Assembly: GCA_900317795.1 (NCBI GenBank)
Contig: ONIF01000032.1
Span: 1-12,130, forward strand
Direction of reading: 5' to 3'
Length of the DNA: 12,130 bases
Source of the DNA: an uncultured Eubacteriales bacterium
GTDB lineage: Bacteria > Bacillota > Clostridia > Oscillospirales > Acutalibacteraceae
The position numbers were made by a program, and so were the translations under genes. Positions 1 to 6,877 of the stretch are shown here, one piece after another; positions within the stretch are counted from its first letter, which is position 1, and every line of letters begins with the position of its first letter. Under the pieces are notes generated by a model. That model did not search any database. It was not told the DNA's origin and saw nothing but the letters and a program-made list of their open reading frames with translations.

Positions 1-457
1 ACATCAATGCCGCCCCTGCTGCCCAAATATACGGTATGAAATGCAAAAATTCATTATTTACCTGCGGTGTCGGCAAAGTTTCCGTTAATGATACTTCGGG
101 CTTCTTTTCTTCTGTCGGAACGGAATAAACAGGCTGTTTCACGTCATTTTGAATTTCCGTATTATCATCGGGAATTTGCGGTAAAGATGTTTCATATTTC
201 TCTGTCGGAAATTCGGATTTCACGGGTACATTTTCATGTAAAAATACTTCTTCTGTAATCGGCTGACTGTCGGGAATTAAACATAATACGCTTTGCAAAG
301 TAAACGGACATACCAGCCTGAACCCGACAAATGCCCATAAAATACAGAAAAATGCCTTTGGTGCCCTGCGGAAAATCTGACGAATAATCATAACTGCCAC
401 AATTACGATACAGGAAATCATGCTCATATTCAGAATTTCGGCAAAAATTTCCTCCAT
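1..457 (-). CDS. BlaR1/MecR1-like M56 sensor metalloprotease, N-terminal part (runs off the left edge)
   Basis: The frame is open from an ATG at 457 to the window edge, giving 152 residues with no stop. Residues about 8-28 and 35-61 are hydrophobic membrane segments separated by a short basic loop (RQIFRRAPK). The stretch WAFVGFRLVCPFTLQSVL is typical of the second segment of BlaR1-like proteins. A Pro/Glu/Thr-rich hydrophilic linker (about 63-135) follows, then the start of a third membrane segment (FIPYIWAAGAALM). In BlaR1/MecR1 proteins the next part is a zinc protease domain with HExxH, followed by an extracellular sensor; both would lie outside the window. The family senses cell-wall antibiotics or envelope stress and causes cleavage of the partner repressor. 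The start overlaps the repressor stop by one base (TAATG), so the pair is translationally coupled. The family call is confident from the N-terminus and the gene pair, but the inducing ligand cannot be seen. Confidence 0.85.
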   Translation of the reverse strand, partial: MEEIFAEILNMSMISCIVIVAVMIIRQIFRRAPKAFFCILWAFVGFRLVCPFTLQSVLCLIPDSQPITEEVFLHENVPVKSEFPTEKYETSLPQIPDDNTEIQNDVKQPVYSVPTEEKKPEVSLTETLPTPQVNNEFLHFIPYIWAAGAALM

Positions 458-825
458 TACTTCCCCTCCTCATAGTTGTCTATCATTTCATGAAGTTCCC
501 TTATCTCGTCTGCACTCAGCTTTTTGCGTGAGGTAAATGCAGCGACAAAGGCAGGCAGAGAACCCGAAAATATCTCCTCCACGAATTTTTCACTCTGCAT
601 GGAATAATACTCTTTTCTTGAATACAGTGATGTCACCGTACCGCTGTTATTCTGAAAAATCCCCTTATTGCACAGACGTTTCAGCACGGTAAAAGAGGTT
701 GTTTTTTTCCACCCAAGCAGAGTTTCACTTTTCTTTGCAAGCTCTGAAGATGTCAGAGGCTCATTCTCCCAGATAATATCCGCAAATTTTGCTTCTGCCG
801 TTCCCGGTTTCAATTCACTCATCAT
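457..825 (-). CDS. BlaI/MecI-family winged-helix transcriptional repressor
   Basis: This small repressor (122 residues from the chosen start) has the BlaI/MecI layout. An N-terminal winged helix covers residues about 5-75, with the segments FADIIWENEPLTSSEL and LGWKKTTSFTVLKRLCNKG; the latter matches the recognition-helix region of the family (W-TTV-T-L-RL--KG-like). A C-terminal helical dimerisation part (SADEIRELHEMIDNYEEGK) follows. In the family, the dimer binds TACA/TGTA palindromes and is inactivated by proteolysis triggered by the BlaR1 partner, here the next gene. An ATG at 837 is in frame, but it overlaps the ribosome binding site GGAGGTGAG and has no site of its own. The ATG at 825 (5 bases after GGAGG) or 822 (8 bases after) is therefore the likely start. 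Two operators upstream imply autoregulation. No beta-lactamase gene is in view, so the regulon may be something else. Confidence 0.9.
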   Translation of the reverse strand: MMSELKPGTAEAKFADIIWENEPLTSSELAKKSETLLGWKKTTSFTVLKRLCNKGIFQNNSGTVTSLYSRKEYYSMQSEKFVEEIFSGSLPAFVAAFTSRKKLSADEIRELHEMIDNYEEGK

Positions 826-837
826 TCTCACCTCCAT
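826..837 (-). promoter_or_regulatory. Ribosome binding site that fixes the repressor start
   Basis: Read on the minus strand, the sequence is ATGGAGGTGAGA followed by ATGATG. The strong Shine-Dalgarno GGAGG lies inside the first four codons of the longest reading frame. It is well placed for the ATGs at 825 and 822, and it makes the ATG at 837 an unlikely start. Confidence 0.7.
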
Positions 838-845
838 TTATCATT

Positions 846-858
846 CTACAACTTGTAG
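846..858. promoter_or_regulatory. BlaI-type operator, proximal site
   Basis: The sequence CTACAACTTGTAG is a perfect inverted repeat with 6-base arms around one central base. It contains the TACA/TGTA half-sites known for BlaI/MecI operators. It lies between the predicted transcription start and the ribosome binding site of the repressor gene. It is centred 25 bases from a second similar palindrome. Confidence 0.75.
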
Positions 859-867
859 TTTAATTAT

Positions 868-886
868 ATTCTACAATAAGTAGAAT
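868..886. promoter_or_regulatory. BlaI-type operator, distal site overlapping the promoter
   Basis: ATTCTAC and GTAGAAT form an inverted repeat with 7-base arms around a 5-base centre. The core is related to the proximal operator (ATTCTAC-N5-GTAG in both). It lies in the spacer of the repressor promoter and covers the -10 element, so bound repressor would block RNA polymerase. Confidence 0.7.
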
Positions 887-896
887 GATTTGTCAA
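868..896 (-). promoter_or_regulatory. Promoter of the repressor/sensor operon
   Basis: On the minus strand a consensus -35 TTGACA (896-891) is followed after 17 bases by TAGAAT (873-868), a good sigma-A -10. A TATAAT (868-863) also overlaps this end, but at 22 bases it is too far from the -35. Transcription would start near 861, just before the proximal operator. Confidence 0.7.
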
Positions 897-947
897 TGAG
901 CAATACGCACAATTTTTCAGTCATATATTAGGCTGTCATCACAATAA

Positions 948-991
948 TAAAGTGTGCAGATAAGATGATAAAATCAAATCTGCACACTTTA
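948..991 (-). terminator. Hairpin terminator after the histidine kinase gene
   Basis: The arms 948-961 and 978-991 are complementary over 14 bases (TAAAGTGTGCAGAT and its complement) with a 16-base loop. The hairpin begins a few bases after the stop of the kinase gene and precedes the promoter of the next operon. The tract after the stem on the minus strand (ATTATTGT) is only moderately U-rich, so termination may be incomplete. Confidence 0.6.
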
Positions 992-996
992 AGCGT

Positions 997-2205
997 TTAT
1001 AAGGTGTTGAATATTCTGATACAAAAACAACTGCCTTTTCCGACTTCACTCTTGACTTTTATATAACCACGATTTTTCTCGATAACCGTCTTTGCAAGCG
1101 AAAGCCCTATACCGATACTGTTTTCATTGGAGTTTGTCCCTTTATAGAACCTCTCGAATATATGCGGAAGTTCATTTTCGGGTATTCCACAGCCGTTATC
1201 CTTTATCGTTATATCCGTAAACAGTTTATTTTGTTTGGCGGATAATATAACATTTCCGCCTTGATAAGAATGTTCGATACAGTTTTTTACAATATTCGTT
1301 ATCGCTTCCGATACCCATTTTTTATCGCATAACAAATTCATTTCTCTGCAATCCGAATGAGTGACCGTCACTTCTCTTAATTCCGCAAGTATCTCTGTTT
1401 TTTCTGTACATATATTGAAAATTTCACCGACAGATACATTTTCGGCTTTCATTTTGACGGCATCCGCATCAAGCCTTGAAAGCGTCAACAGCGACTGTAC
1501 AAGAAATATAATATGTGTCGAGGAATGTTTTACATCTGTCAGCAGTTCAAGTCTGACATCTTCGGGAATATTTTCATCTTCTATAAGCCTGTTGAGCATG
1601 ACAGATACAGATGTCAAGGGCGTTTTGAGTTGATGGGAAATATCCGAGATACTGTTCTTCAAATTCATCTTGTCTTTCAGCAAATTTTCACTTTGCTCAC
1701 GGAATTTTACGGTTGTCCTGTATATCTCATTCTTCAGCATGGAAAATTCATCTTCGGTGTTGGTTTCAATATCAAGGTCATAATCACCGTGATTGAGCCT
1801 TGAAAGATAGTCTGACAATTCAAAAGCAGTTTTTTTGTATTTTTTATGGCATAAAATGATAATAACTGAAATAAGCGTTCCTGTCAGCAGACATACAGAA
1901 CTGCATAAAATCACAGTAATGACGGCATTTTTCTCATTCGGATATGCAAGCCAGTCTTTTTCGGTAATGCCGTAGTTTCTCAAAATCCTTTCAGTATCCT
2001 CCGTATGCTCCGAAATATTGAGAGAATCAATAATATCCTCGTCGGAAAGTTCGGGATATTTTTCTTTAATCGTTTCTATCAATCCAAGTTGTGTATAAAA
2101 GGTTGTTTTTCTGATATGTTCCATGCAGACGGAAGATATGATACAGCATATCAATGCCATCAAAAGCGTTACGGCAAATGCCGATAAAATATATCTGTTT
2201 TTCAT
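997..2205 (-). CDS. Membrane sensor histidine kinase (HisKA/HATPase)
   Basis: This 402-residue kinase has a membrane segment at about 8-28, an extracytoplasmic part of about 65 residues, and a second membrane segment at about 94-118. A HAMP-like linker runs to about 172. The H-box is SDISHQLKTPL with the phosphorylated His at about 191. The ATPase domain shows the N-box (ITNIVKNCIEHS, Asn near 308), the G1 box DNGCGIP (about 336), the F box (HIFERFYKG) and the G2 box (SIGIGLSLAKTV). All catalytic motifs are intact. It overlaps the response regulator by 4 bases (ATGA), so the two are a cognate pair. The extracytoplasmic part is much larger than in BceS-type kinases, so it may bind a ligand itself rather than rely only on the transporter. 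It is the last gene of the ABC operon. The stimulus is unknown. Confidence 0.95.
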   Translation of the reverse strand: MKNRYILSAFAVTLLMALICCIISSVCMEHIRKTTFYTQLGLIETIKEKYPELSDEDIIDSLNISEHTEDTERILRNYGITEKDWLAYPNEKNAVITVILCSSVCLLTGTLISVIIILCHKKYKKTAFELSDYLSRLNHGDYDLDIETNTEDEFSMLKNEIYRTTVKFREQSENLLKDKMNLKNSISDISHQLKTPLTSVSVMLNRLIEDENIPEDVRLELLTDVKHSSTHIIFLVQSLLTLSRLDADAVKMKAENVSVGEIFNICTEKTEILAELREVTVTHSDCREMNLLCDKKWVSEAITNIVKNCIEHSYQGGNVILSAKQNKLFTDITIKDNGCGIPENELPHIFERFYKGTNSNENSIGIGLSLAKTVIEKNRGYIKVKSEVGKGSCFCIRIFNTL

Positions 2206-2852
2206 ACAGCCTCCATTTTATAGCCTATGCCCTTGACGGTTTTGATACTGTCCGTGCCGAGTTTGGAACGCAGTTTGCCTATATAGACCGTCAGCGTATT
2301 GTCATTCACATAGTTTCCTGCCATATCCCATATTTTTTCAAGAATAGATTCCCTTGAAACGATACTTCCGCAATTCTGCATAAGCATCAGCAAAAGTTTA
2401 TATTCCAGTGCAGTCAGTTCTACGGGCTGTCCGTTTTGGGTTACAATGTGGCTTTTATAGTCAAGTGAAATATCCCCCACTTTCAGCAGACTGTCAGACT
2501 GACTTTTTCTTTTGAACCTCCCCACTCTTGCCAGCAGTTCCCTTGCGGAAAACGGCTTTGTGATATAGTCATCTCCGCCAAGCTGAAAACCGTTTACAAT
2601 GCTGTCTTCATCATCTCTGGCAGTGAGAAATATACACGGTGTGTCCGTGATATTTCTCAACTGCTCAAAGAGTTCAAAACCGTCACCGTCGGGCAGGGTT
2701 ATATCTATTATCATCAAGTCATATTTTTCAGCTGATTTTTCATAAGTTTCCTGACAGTTTTTGCACAAAGTTACTTTATATCCCTCCGATTCAAGAAGGA
2801 GTTTCAAGGACTTGGCAATTTTCCTGTCATCTTCTGTAATTAAAATATTCAT
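2202..2852 (-). CDS. OmpR/PhoB-family response regulator
   Basis: This 216-residue regulator has an N-terminal receiver domain (about 1-115) with the acidic pair at D8/D9, the phosphoacceptor D50 (in MIIDITLPDGDG), T77 and K99 (DDYITKPF), all of which are required and present. The C-terminal winged helix (about 122-214) has the OmpR-type pattern, including LTALEYKLL, NDNTLTVYIGKLRSKL and VKGIGYKM. It is activated by the adjacent kinase and would bind DNA direct repeats. It overlaps the permease upstream and the kinase downstream by 4 bases each (ATGA). The likely target is the promoter of its own operon, where an imperfect 11-base-spaced direct repeat is present; this is an inference from layout. 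Confidence 0.95.
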   Translation of the reverse strand: MNILITEDDRKIAKSLKLLLESEGYKVTLCKNCQETYEKSAEKYDLMIIDITLPDGDGFELFEQLRNITDTPCIFLTARDDEDSIVNGFQLGGDDYITKPFSARELLARVGRFKRKSQSDSLLKVGDISLDYKSHIVTQNGQPVELTALEYKLLLMLMQNCGSIVSRESILEKIWDMAGNYVNDNTLTVYIGKLRSKLGTDSIKTVKGIGYKMEAV

Positions 2853-5644
2853 ACATTCTCATTTCTTATTGTTTCTATAATATTCTGTTTTTTGAGTTTG
2901 GAAACGGAGTAAAACATGATACTGCCGACAATCATTACTACCACTGTAATACTCAGAATCACCGCTGTCAGCGGAAAAATATATATGCTGTGCCCCGTAT
3001 ATGACATTTTCTCTATCAAAAAGTATATCAGCCAGCCCGTCAATAATCCGAAAGGTATGCCTATCAAAAGAGCCTTGAAAGAACAGAAAATACTTTCCAG
3101 AATAATCATTCGGTCAAATTCTTTTCCCGTCATGCCGACGGAACGGAGCATAGCAAATTCCTTTTGCCTTAATTTCATGTTCGTTGAAACGGTATTGAAA
3201 ATATTGGTAACGCCTATCAAAGTTATCACTGCAATAAAGCCGTACACGAATATTTCGACAAGCAAAACTATTGCATTCATCATCTTGACATAGGCATCTA
3301 TATTTTCAACATATATACCGCTTTTACCCATATTTCCGATATCCGATTCAAGCTGTATGCTGTTTGACGAGTTGATGAACATACCGCCGTATGTGAACCA
3401 ACCTTCTATCGTATTCATATAGTCATCAAGCGGAATGATAATGGAACCGCTTCTTTCATAAATATTGACAAAATATTTTTCATCGAGAAGTTGGGCTGAT
3501 GTAAGCTCCGCACCTATTTCAATGCTGACACTGCCCCTTTTGCCGTCATATTTGTCATCGGGATCCCACAATTTTATATTGCCGTTCAATGTCATTCCCA
3601 CAGGATTTTTTAAAAACGGCTCATATATAACCTCTCTGCTGTCATCATCATGGATAATGGTTTTTCTGTTGTCGTTGACAAAAACCGCCTTGCCTTTGAG
3701 TTCTTCGGGAGTTTTGCCCGTAGATTTGATGATTTCTTTATATGCCGAATCATCAACCGCCATAATGCAAAGATTGGTTTTCAGTACTCCGTTTTCAATG
3801 CTGTAATTCATAATATCAGGCACACCGCCCGTTTTACTTTCATACAGTTTACTTTGCGGTATATCAAAAGAATATTCACGACATTGGAAACAATAACTCC
3901 ATGTGTCCACATTTGAATTTTTCGCTATCTCTTCAAAGAAGTTTTTATATTCTTCGTTTCTGTTTTCCCTGTCTGCATAATTTGGAATTTCCAAATCTCC
4001 GTGATAATCGGGATCGATTGAAGTTTCATCGACATTTGAAGTTTTCCACGAAGAGTGCGAATAATACTCAACGGACAAATTATAACCGTTTGTCGCAAAT
4101 GTTTCGGAAACCTCTCGGGATATTGAACCGACAGCGGTTGACGCTGCAAGAAAAATGGTAACACTCAATACAAGCGAAACTATCGTTGTACGGTACTGAC
4201 GTTTACTGCGTTTCATATTTTTCCATGCGATACAGCCGCCCTCATGGAAAATCTTTCTTATCAGCTTCGGCACACGATAATTTTGGGAATTTTTAATTTC
4301 CCCCGAAAGCCTTACAGCGTCTATGGCAGACATTTTTGAAACACGCCATGCCGCCATCATGGAAGATACAAATACAGTCAGAATACCGAGAACTGCCGAC
4401 AGCAAAACCGCCCATAACGGAATGGAAAATAAAAGTTCGTTTCCGTTGAGATTGTCTTTAAGGATATTTCCGCATATATTGACAAGGGCAAATGTAACAC
4501 CTGTTCCCAAGCCTATTCCCAAAGGCACTCCGAATACCGTTAAAACAAGTCCCTCAAAAATAACGCTGTTTTTAATTTGTCGTGGAGTTGCACCGACTGC
4601 CGAAAGCATACCGAAAAGTTTTGTTTTTTCCGTGACCGATATGGAAATACTGTTTCTGATAATGAAAATGCTCATAAAAATAATTATCAATATCAAAACA
4701 GCTGCTGTTATCAGCATGGAAATATTCATTGTATTGTTAAAACCAATTCCCTTTGCCGTCAGTACAGCTTCATTATGTGTAAAACCTGTTATTCCGAAAT
4801 CATTTCCGTCAGATACTTTTTTTGATGAAATGTCATATCCGTGAAAGAAACAATTTTCCACCTCTTTATCGCTTACACCGACAAGCTGTGCCGTAGCGGA
4901 AATATAATCCTTTTCTGCACTGTCCGTATAGTTTACCCACAATCTTTTGGGTGTACCCTTAAATTCATCAGTTGTCCATATATCTTTTACTGTGTCAGTC
5001 AGCGTATAAACATCTACACAAGCGGATTTGTAAAAGCAAGTGACCTTACTGCTTACAGAATCGAGTATTCCTACAACAGTATATTCCTTTTCTTTCTGTA
5101 TTTCAAGCCTTTCACCGTCTGAATAAGATGTATCATAATAGAGCAGTTCCGATAAAACCCTGTAACCCAGCCCCAATTTTATCTTGTCACCGATATGATA
5201 TTTCTTTTCGGAATATTTTTCAAACATGGGTGAAAGAACGATCTCACTGTCATTTTCGGGAAATCTGCCCTCGGAAAGCTTTGCATTGAAACACTTTTCC
5301 AATGCTCCCGCATTCAGACCATGCACAAGCACATACGGCTTATAAACAGATACATTTTCGGGTATTTTTGCAACACCTATATTTCTTTCATAATATACAC
5401 CGTCAACATCACGGTTGCGTTTTATATCCGCAATATTTTTATCATTGAAATCCCCTGTCAAAGTGACATCAAAATCTCCGTATGAATTGATACAGGCATA
5501 AATATAACTTTGCCATGCACTCGTACCCATGCCCGATATGACCGTTATCAAGGCACATGAAAGCATAATTGCAATAATCGTCATAACTGTACGGCTTTTG
5601 TGCATGAACATATCTCTCAAAGCGAGTTTACGGATGGTTTTCAT
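2849..5644 (-). CDS. FtsX/MacB-type ABC transporter permease, large two-half form
   Basis: This 931-residue membrane protein carries two FtsX-like halves. The first half has a membrane segment at about 17-39, an extracytoplasmic domain at about 45-300, and three segments at about 306-329, 361-389 and 409-432. The second has a segment at about 485-507, another extracytoplasmic domain at about 515-785, and three segments between about 790 and 910. Each half has the FtsX coupling signature: TEKTKLFGMLSAVGATPRQI in the first and RQKEFAMLRSVGMTGKEF in the second. These proteins work by mechanotransmission with a LolD/MacB-type ATPase, here the preceding gene, to export or extract peptides or lipids or to relieve antimicrobial peptides. 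With eight predicted segments and two large outer domains it is not a BceB-type (ten-segment) permease. It overlaps the ATPase and the response regulator by 4 bases each. The substrate is unknown. Confidence 0.92.
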   Translation of the reverse strand: MKTIRKLALRDMFMHKSRTVMTIIAIMLSCALITVISGMGTSAWQSYIYACINSYGDFDVTLTGDFNDKNIADIKRNRDVDGVYYERNIGVAKIPENVSVYKPYVLVHGLNAGALEKCFNAKLSEGRFPENDSEIVLSPMFEKYSEKKYHIGDKIKLGLGYRVLSELLYYDTSYSDGERLEIQKEKEYTVVGILDSVSSKVTCFYKSACVDVYTLTDTVKDIWTTDEFKGTPKRLWVNYTDSAEKDYISATAQLVGVSDKEVENCFFHGYDISSKKVSDGNDFGITGFTHNEAVLTAKGIGFNNTMNISMLITAAVLILIIIFMSIFIIRNSISISVTEKTKLFGMLSAVGATPRQIKNSVIFEGLVLTVFGVPLGIGLGTGVTFALVNICGNILKDNLNGNELLFSIPLWAVLLSAVLGILTVFVSSMMAAWRVSKMSAIDAVRLSGEIKNSQNYRVPKLIRKIFHEGGCIAWKNMKRSKRQYRTTIVSLVLSVTIFLAASTAVGSISREVSETFATNGYNLSVEYYSHSSWKTSNVDETSIDPDYHGDLEIPNYADRENRNEEYKNFFEEIAKNSNVDTWSYCFQCREYSFDIPQSKLYESKTGGVPDIMNYSIENGVLKTNLCIMAVDDSAYKEIIKSTGKTPEELKGKAVFVNDNRKTIIHDDDSREVIYEPFLKNPVGMTLNGNIKLWDPDDKYDGKRGSVSIEIGAELTSAQLLDEKYFVNIYERSGSIIIPLDDYMNTIEGWFTYGGMFINSSNSIQLESDIGNMGKSGIYVENIDAYVKMMNAIVLLVEIFVYGFIAVITLIGVTNIFNTVSTNMKLRQKEFAMLRSVGMTGKEFDRMIILESIFCSFKALLIGIPFGLLTGWLIYFLIEKMSYTGHSIYIFPLTAVILSITVVVMIVGSIMFYSVSKLKKQNIIETIRNENV

Positions 5645-6318
5645 TTTCCGCCCTCCTCTGAAAGTCTGCCGTCACTCATAGTCAAAATCCTGTCAGCCTG
5701 TGCAGCTATTTCCAAATTATGCGTTATCATAATAACGGTTTGCCCGAAATTTTTATTTGACATTTTCAAAAGACCGACAATATCTTCTGTTGCCTTTGAA
5801 TCAAGATTTCCTGTCGGCTCATCTGCCAACAGCAATGCAGGCTCTGTTATCAAAGCCCTTGCAATAGACACCCTCTGCTGTTGACCGCCCGAAAGCTGAT
5901 TTGGCAGGCTATGGCGTTTATCTTCTATGCCAAGCGTTTTGAGAAGTTCATCAAGACGTTTTAAATCTGTTTTTCTTCCGTCAAGGTCAACAGGCAGGGT
6001 GATATTTTCCTCCGCTGTGAGTATCGGTATCAGATTATAGAACTGATATACAACACCAATCTGTCTGCGACGGAATATCGCCAGCTTTTCCGCATTCATT
6101 CCAGTTATTTCCTGACCGTCAACAAAAATATGTCCGCCTGTGGGAATATCCACACCGCCTATCATGTGCATAAGGGTACTTTTTCCGCTGCCGCTTGCTC
6201 CGACTATGGCCACAAATTCACCTTTTTCCACGCTGAAAGATACATGATCTACTGCATGAACGATATTTTCACCATTGCCGTAAGTTTTCACAAGATTTTC
6301 CACATTCAGAATTTTCAT
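5641..6318 (-). CDS. ABC transporter ATP-binding protein (LolD/MacB/FtsE type)
   Basis: This complete 225-residue ATPase has Walker A GASGSGKST (about 40-48), the Q-loop at Q92 (VVYQFYNLIP), the signature LSGGQQQR (about 142-149), Walker B ALLLADEPTGNLD with the catalytic E167, and the H-loop H200 (MITHN). The YQFYNL and DEPTGNLD motifs are characteristic of the MacB/LolD group that partners FtsX-type permeases. It is the first gene of the operon, with a good ribosome binding site (GGAGGGA, then ATG). Its stop overlaps the permease start by 4 bases. It powers the large permease next to it; antimicrobial peptide resistance or export is the usual role of such cassettes when they are linked to a two-component system, but the substrate cannot be read from the sequence. 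Confidence 0.96.
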   Translation of the reverse strand: MKILNVENLVKTYGNGENIVHAVDHVSFSVEKGEFVAIVGASGSGKSTLMHMIGGVDIPTGGHIFVDGQEITGMNAEKLAIFRRRQIGVVYQFYNLIPILTAEENITLPVDLDGRKTDLKRLDELLKTLGIEDKRHSLPNQLSGGQQQRVSIARALITEPALLLADEPTGNLDSKATEDIVGLLKMSNKNFGQTVIMITHNLEIAAQADRILTMSDGRLSEEGGK

Positions 6319-6351
6319 AAAATCCCTCCGATAATTGATTTTTACAGCATG

Positions 6352-6384
6352 ATTATATCGTGTCTATGTGAATTTAAAGTTAAT
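6352..6384 (-). promoter_or_regulatory. Putative promoter and regulator-binding repeat of the ABC/two-component operon
   Basis: On the minus strand a perfect TATAAT (6357-6352) lies about 34 bases before the ATPase start. No consensus -35 is present; the best is a weak CTTTAA at 16 bases. This suggests dependence on an activator. ATTAAC (6384-6379) and ATTCAC (6373-6368) form a direct repeat with an 11-base period, the spacing favoured by OmpR-family dimers. The -10 is convincing, but the repeat is only 5 of 6 identical in AT-rich DNA and could be chance. Confidence 0.5.
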
Positions 6385-6419
6385 TTTTATATTTGACAAC
6401 AAAAAAATATCGTTTAAAA

Positions 6420-6866
6420 TCAATCCCATTCATTATAAATGATATTACCAATCGAACCCGGTTCCCAATATTTTATTTGCTCAAGTTCAACCGGTGATAA
6501 ATTATGTTCTTTGCCTGTAAATTCCGAATTTAAAATATTTGCATTTATTATCTCATAAGCTGTAAAATAAACATTCATTCCTTTAAAATCAATAAACTTT
6601 TTATTTATTTCAAGTTTTTGAACAAACGCAATAACAGGATAATATTTATTCAAAAGAATGTATAAATCATTATCATCAAGAATGAAATGTGCATAAAAAT
6701 AACTTGTATTAAAATAACGTGCATTATCGCTGTTGCAAACTTCAAGTAATTTGAGATGATTCATTCTTATTGAATAGCAGATTTTTTTAAAATCATAATA
6801 TCCTGTTTCATCTTTAATTTCATCTATGAAATCAAAGAAACCTGTAATTCCTCTTTTTAAAATCAT
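6420..6866 (-). CDS. AT-rich hypothetical protein, last gene of the six-gene cluster
   Basis: I do not recognise this family. The product is a 148-residue, apparently soluble protein rich in Tyr, Phe, Asn and Ile, with no signal peptide or clear membrane segment. It ends in EQIKYWEPGSIGNIIYNEWD, whose tryptophans and Gly-Asn look like a conserved C-terminal signature. It begins 11 bases after the VWA gene stop, with AGGAG 8 bases before the ATG, so it is probably co-transcribed. Its GC content is only about 22-33 percent in the lines I counted, against about half for one sampled line of the MoxR gene. This points to a separate origin. Size, composition and position at the end of the cluster would suit an immunity-like or accessory protein, but that is a guess. 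Real coding is supported by the ribosome binding site and the tight spacing. Confidence 0.7.
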   Translation of the reverse strand: MILKRGITGFFDFIDEIKDETGYYDFKKICYSIRMNHLKLLEVCNSDNARYFNTSYFYAHFILDDNDLYILLNKYYPVIAFVQKLEINKKFIDFKGMNVYFTAYEIINANILNSEFTGKEHNLSPVELEQIKYWEPGSIGNIIYNEWD

Positions 6867-6877
6867 GATATATTCTC

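Noticed and set aside
234..473. 79-codon minus-strand frame beginning at 473
   Set aside because: It is out of frame with the BlaR1-like protein, which starts at 457 with a TAATG overlap and shows proper membrane segments; the 79-codon product has no family features.
457..837. Start of the repressor at 837
   Set aside because: That ATG is part of the sequence ATGGAGGTGAG, whose GGAGG serves the ATGs at 825/822, and it has no upstream site of its own.
948..991. A mobile-element end or regulatory RNA at the long inverted repeat
   Set aside because: The repeat sits directly after a stop codon and before a new promoter, occurs once in the window, and has no nearby transposase, so a terminator is the simplest reading.
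4323..4844. 173-codon plus-strand open frame
   Set aside because: It lies wholly inside the permease gene on the other strand, has no recognisable domain, and is a reading-frame shadow of a well-supported protein.
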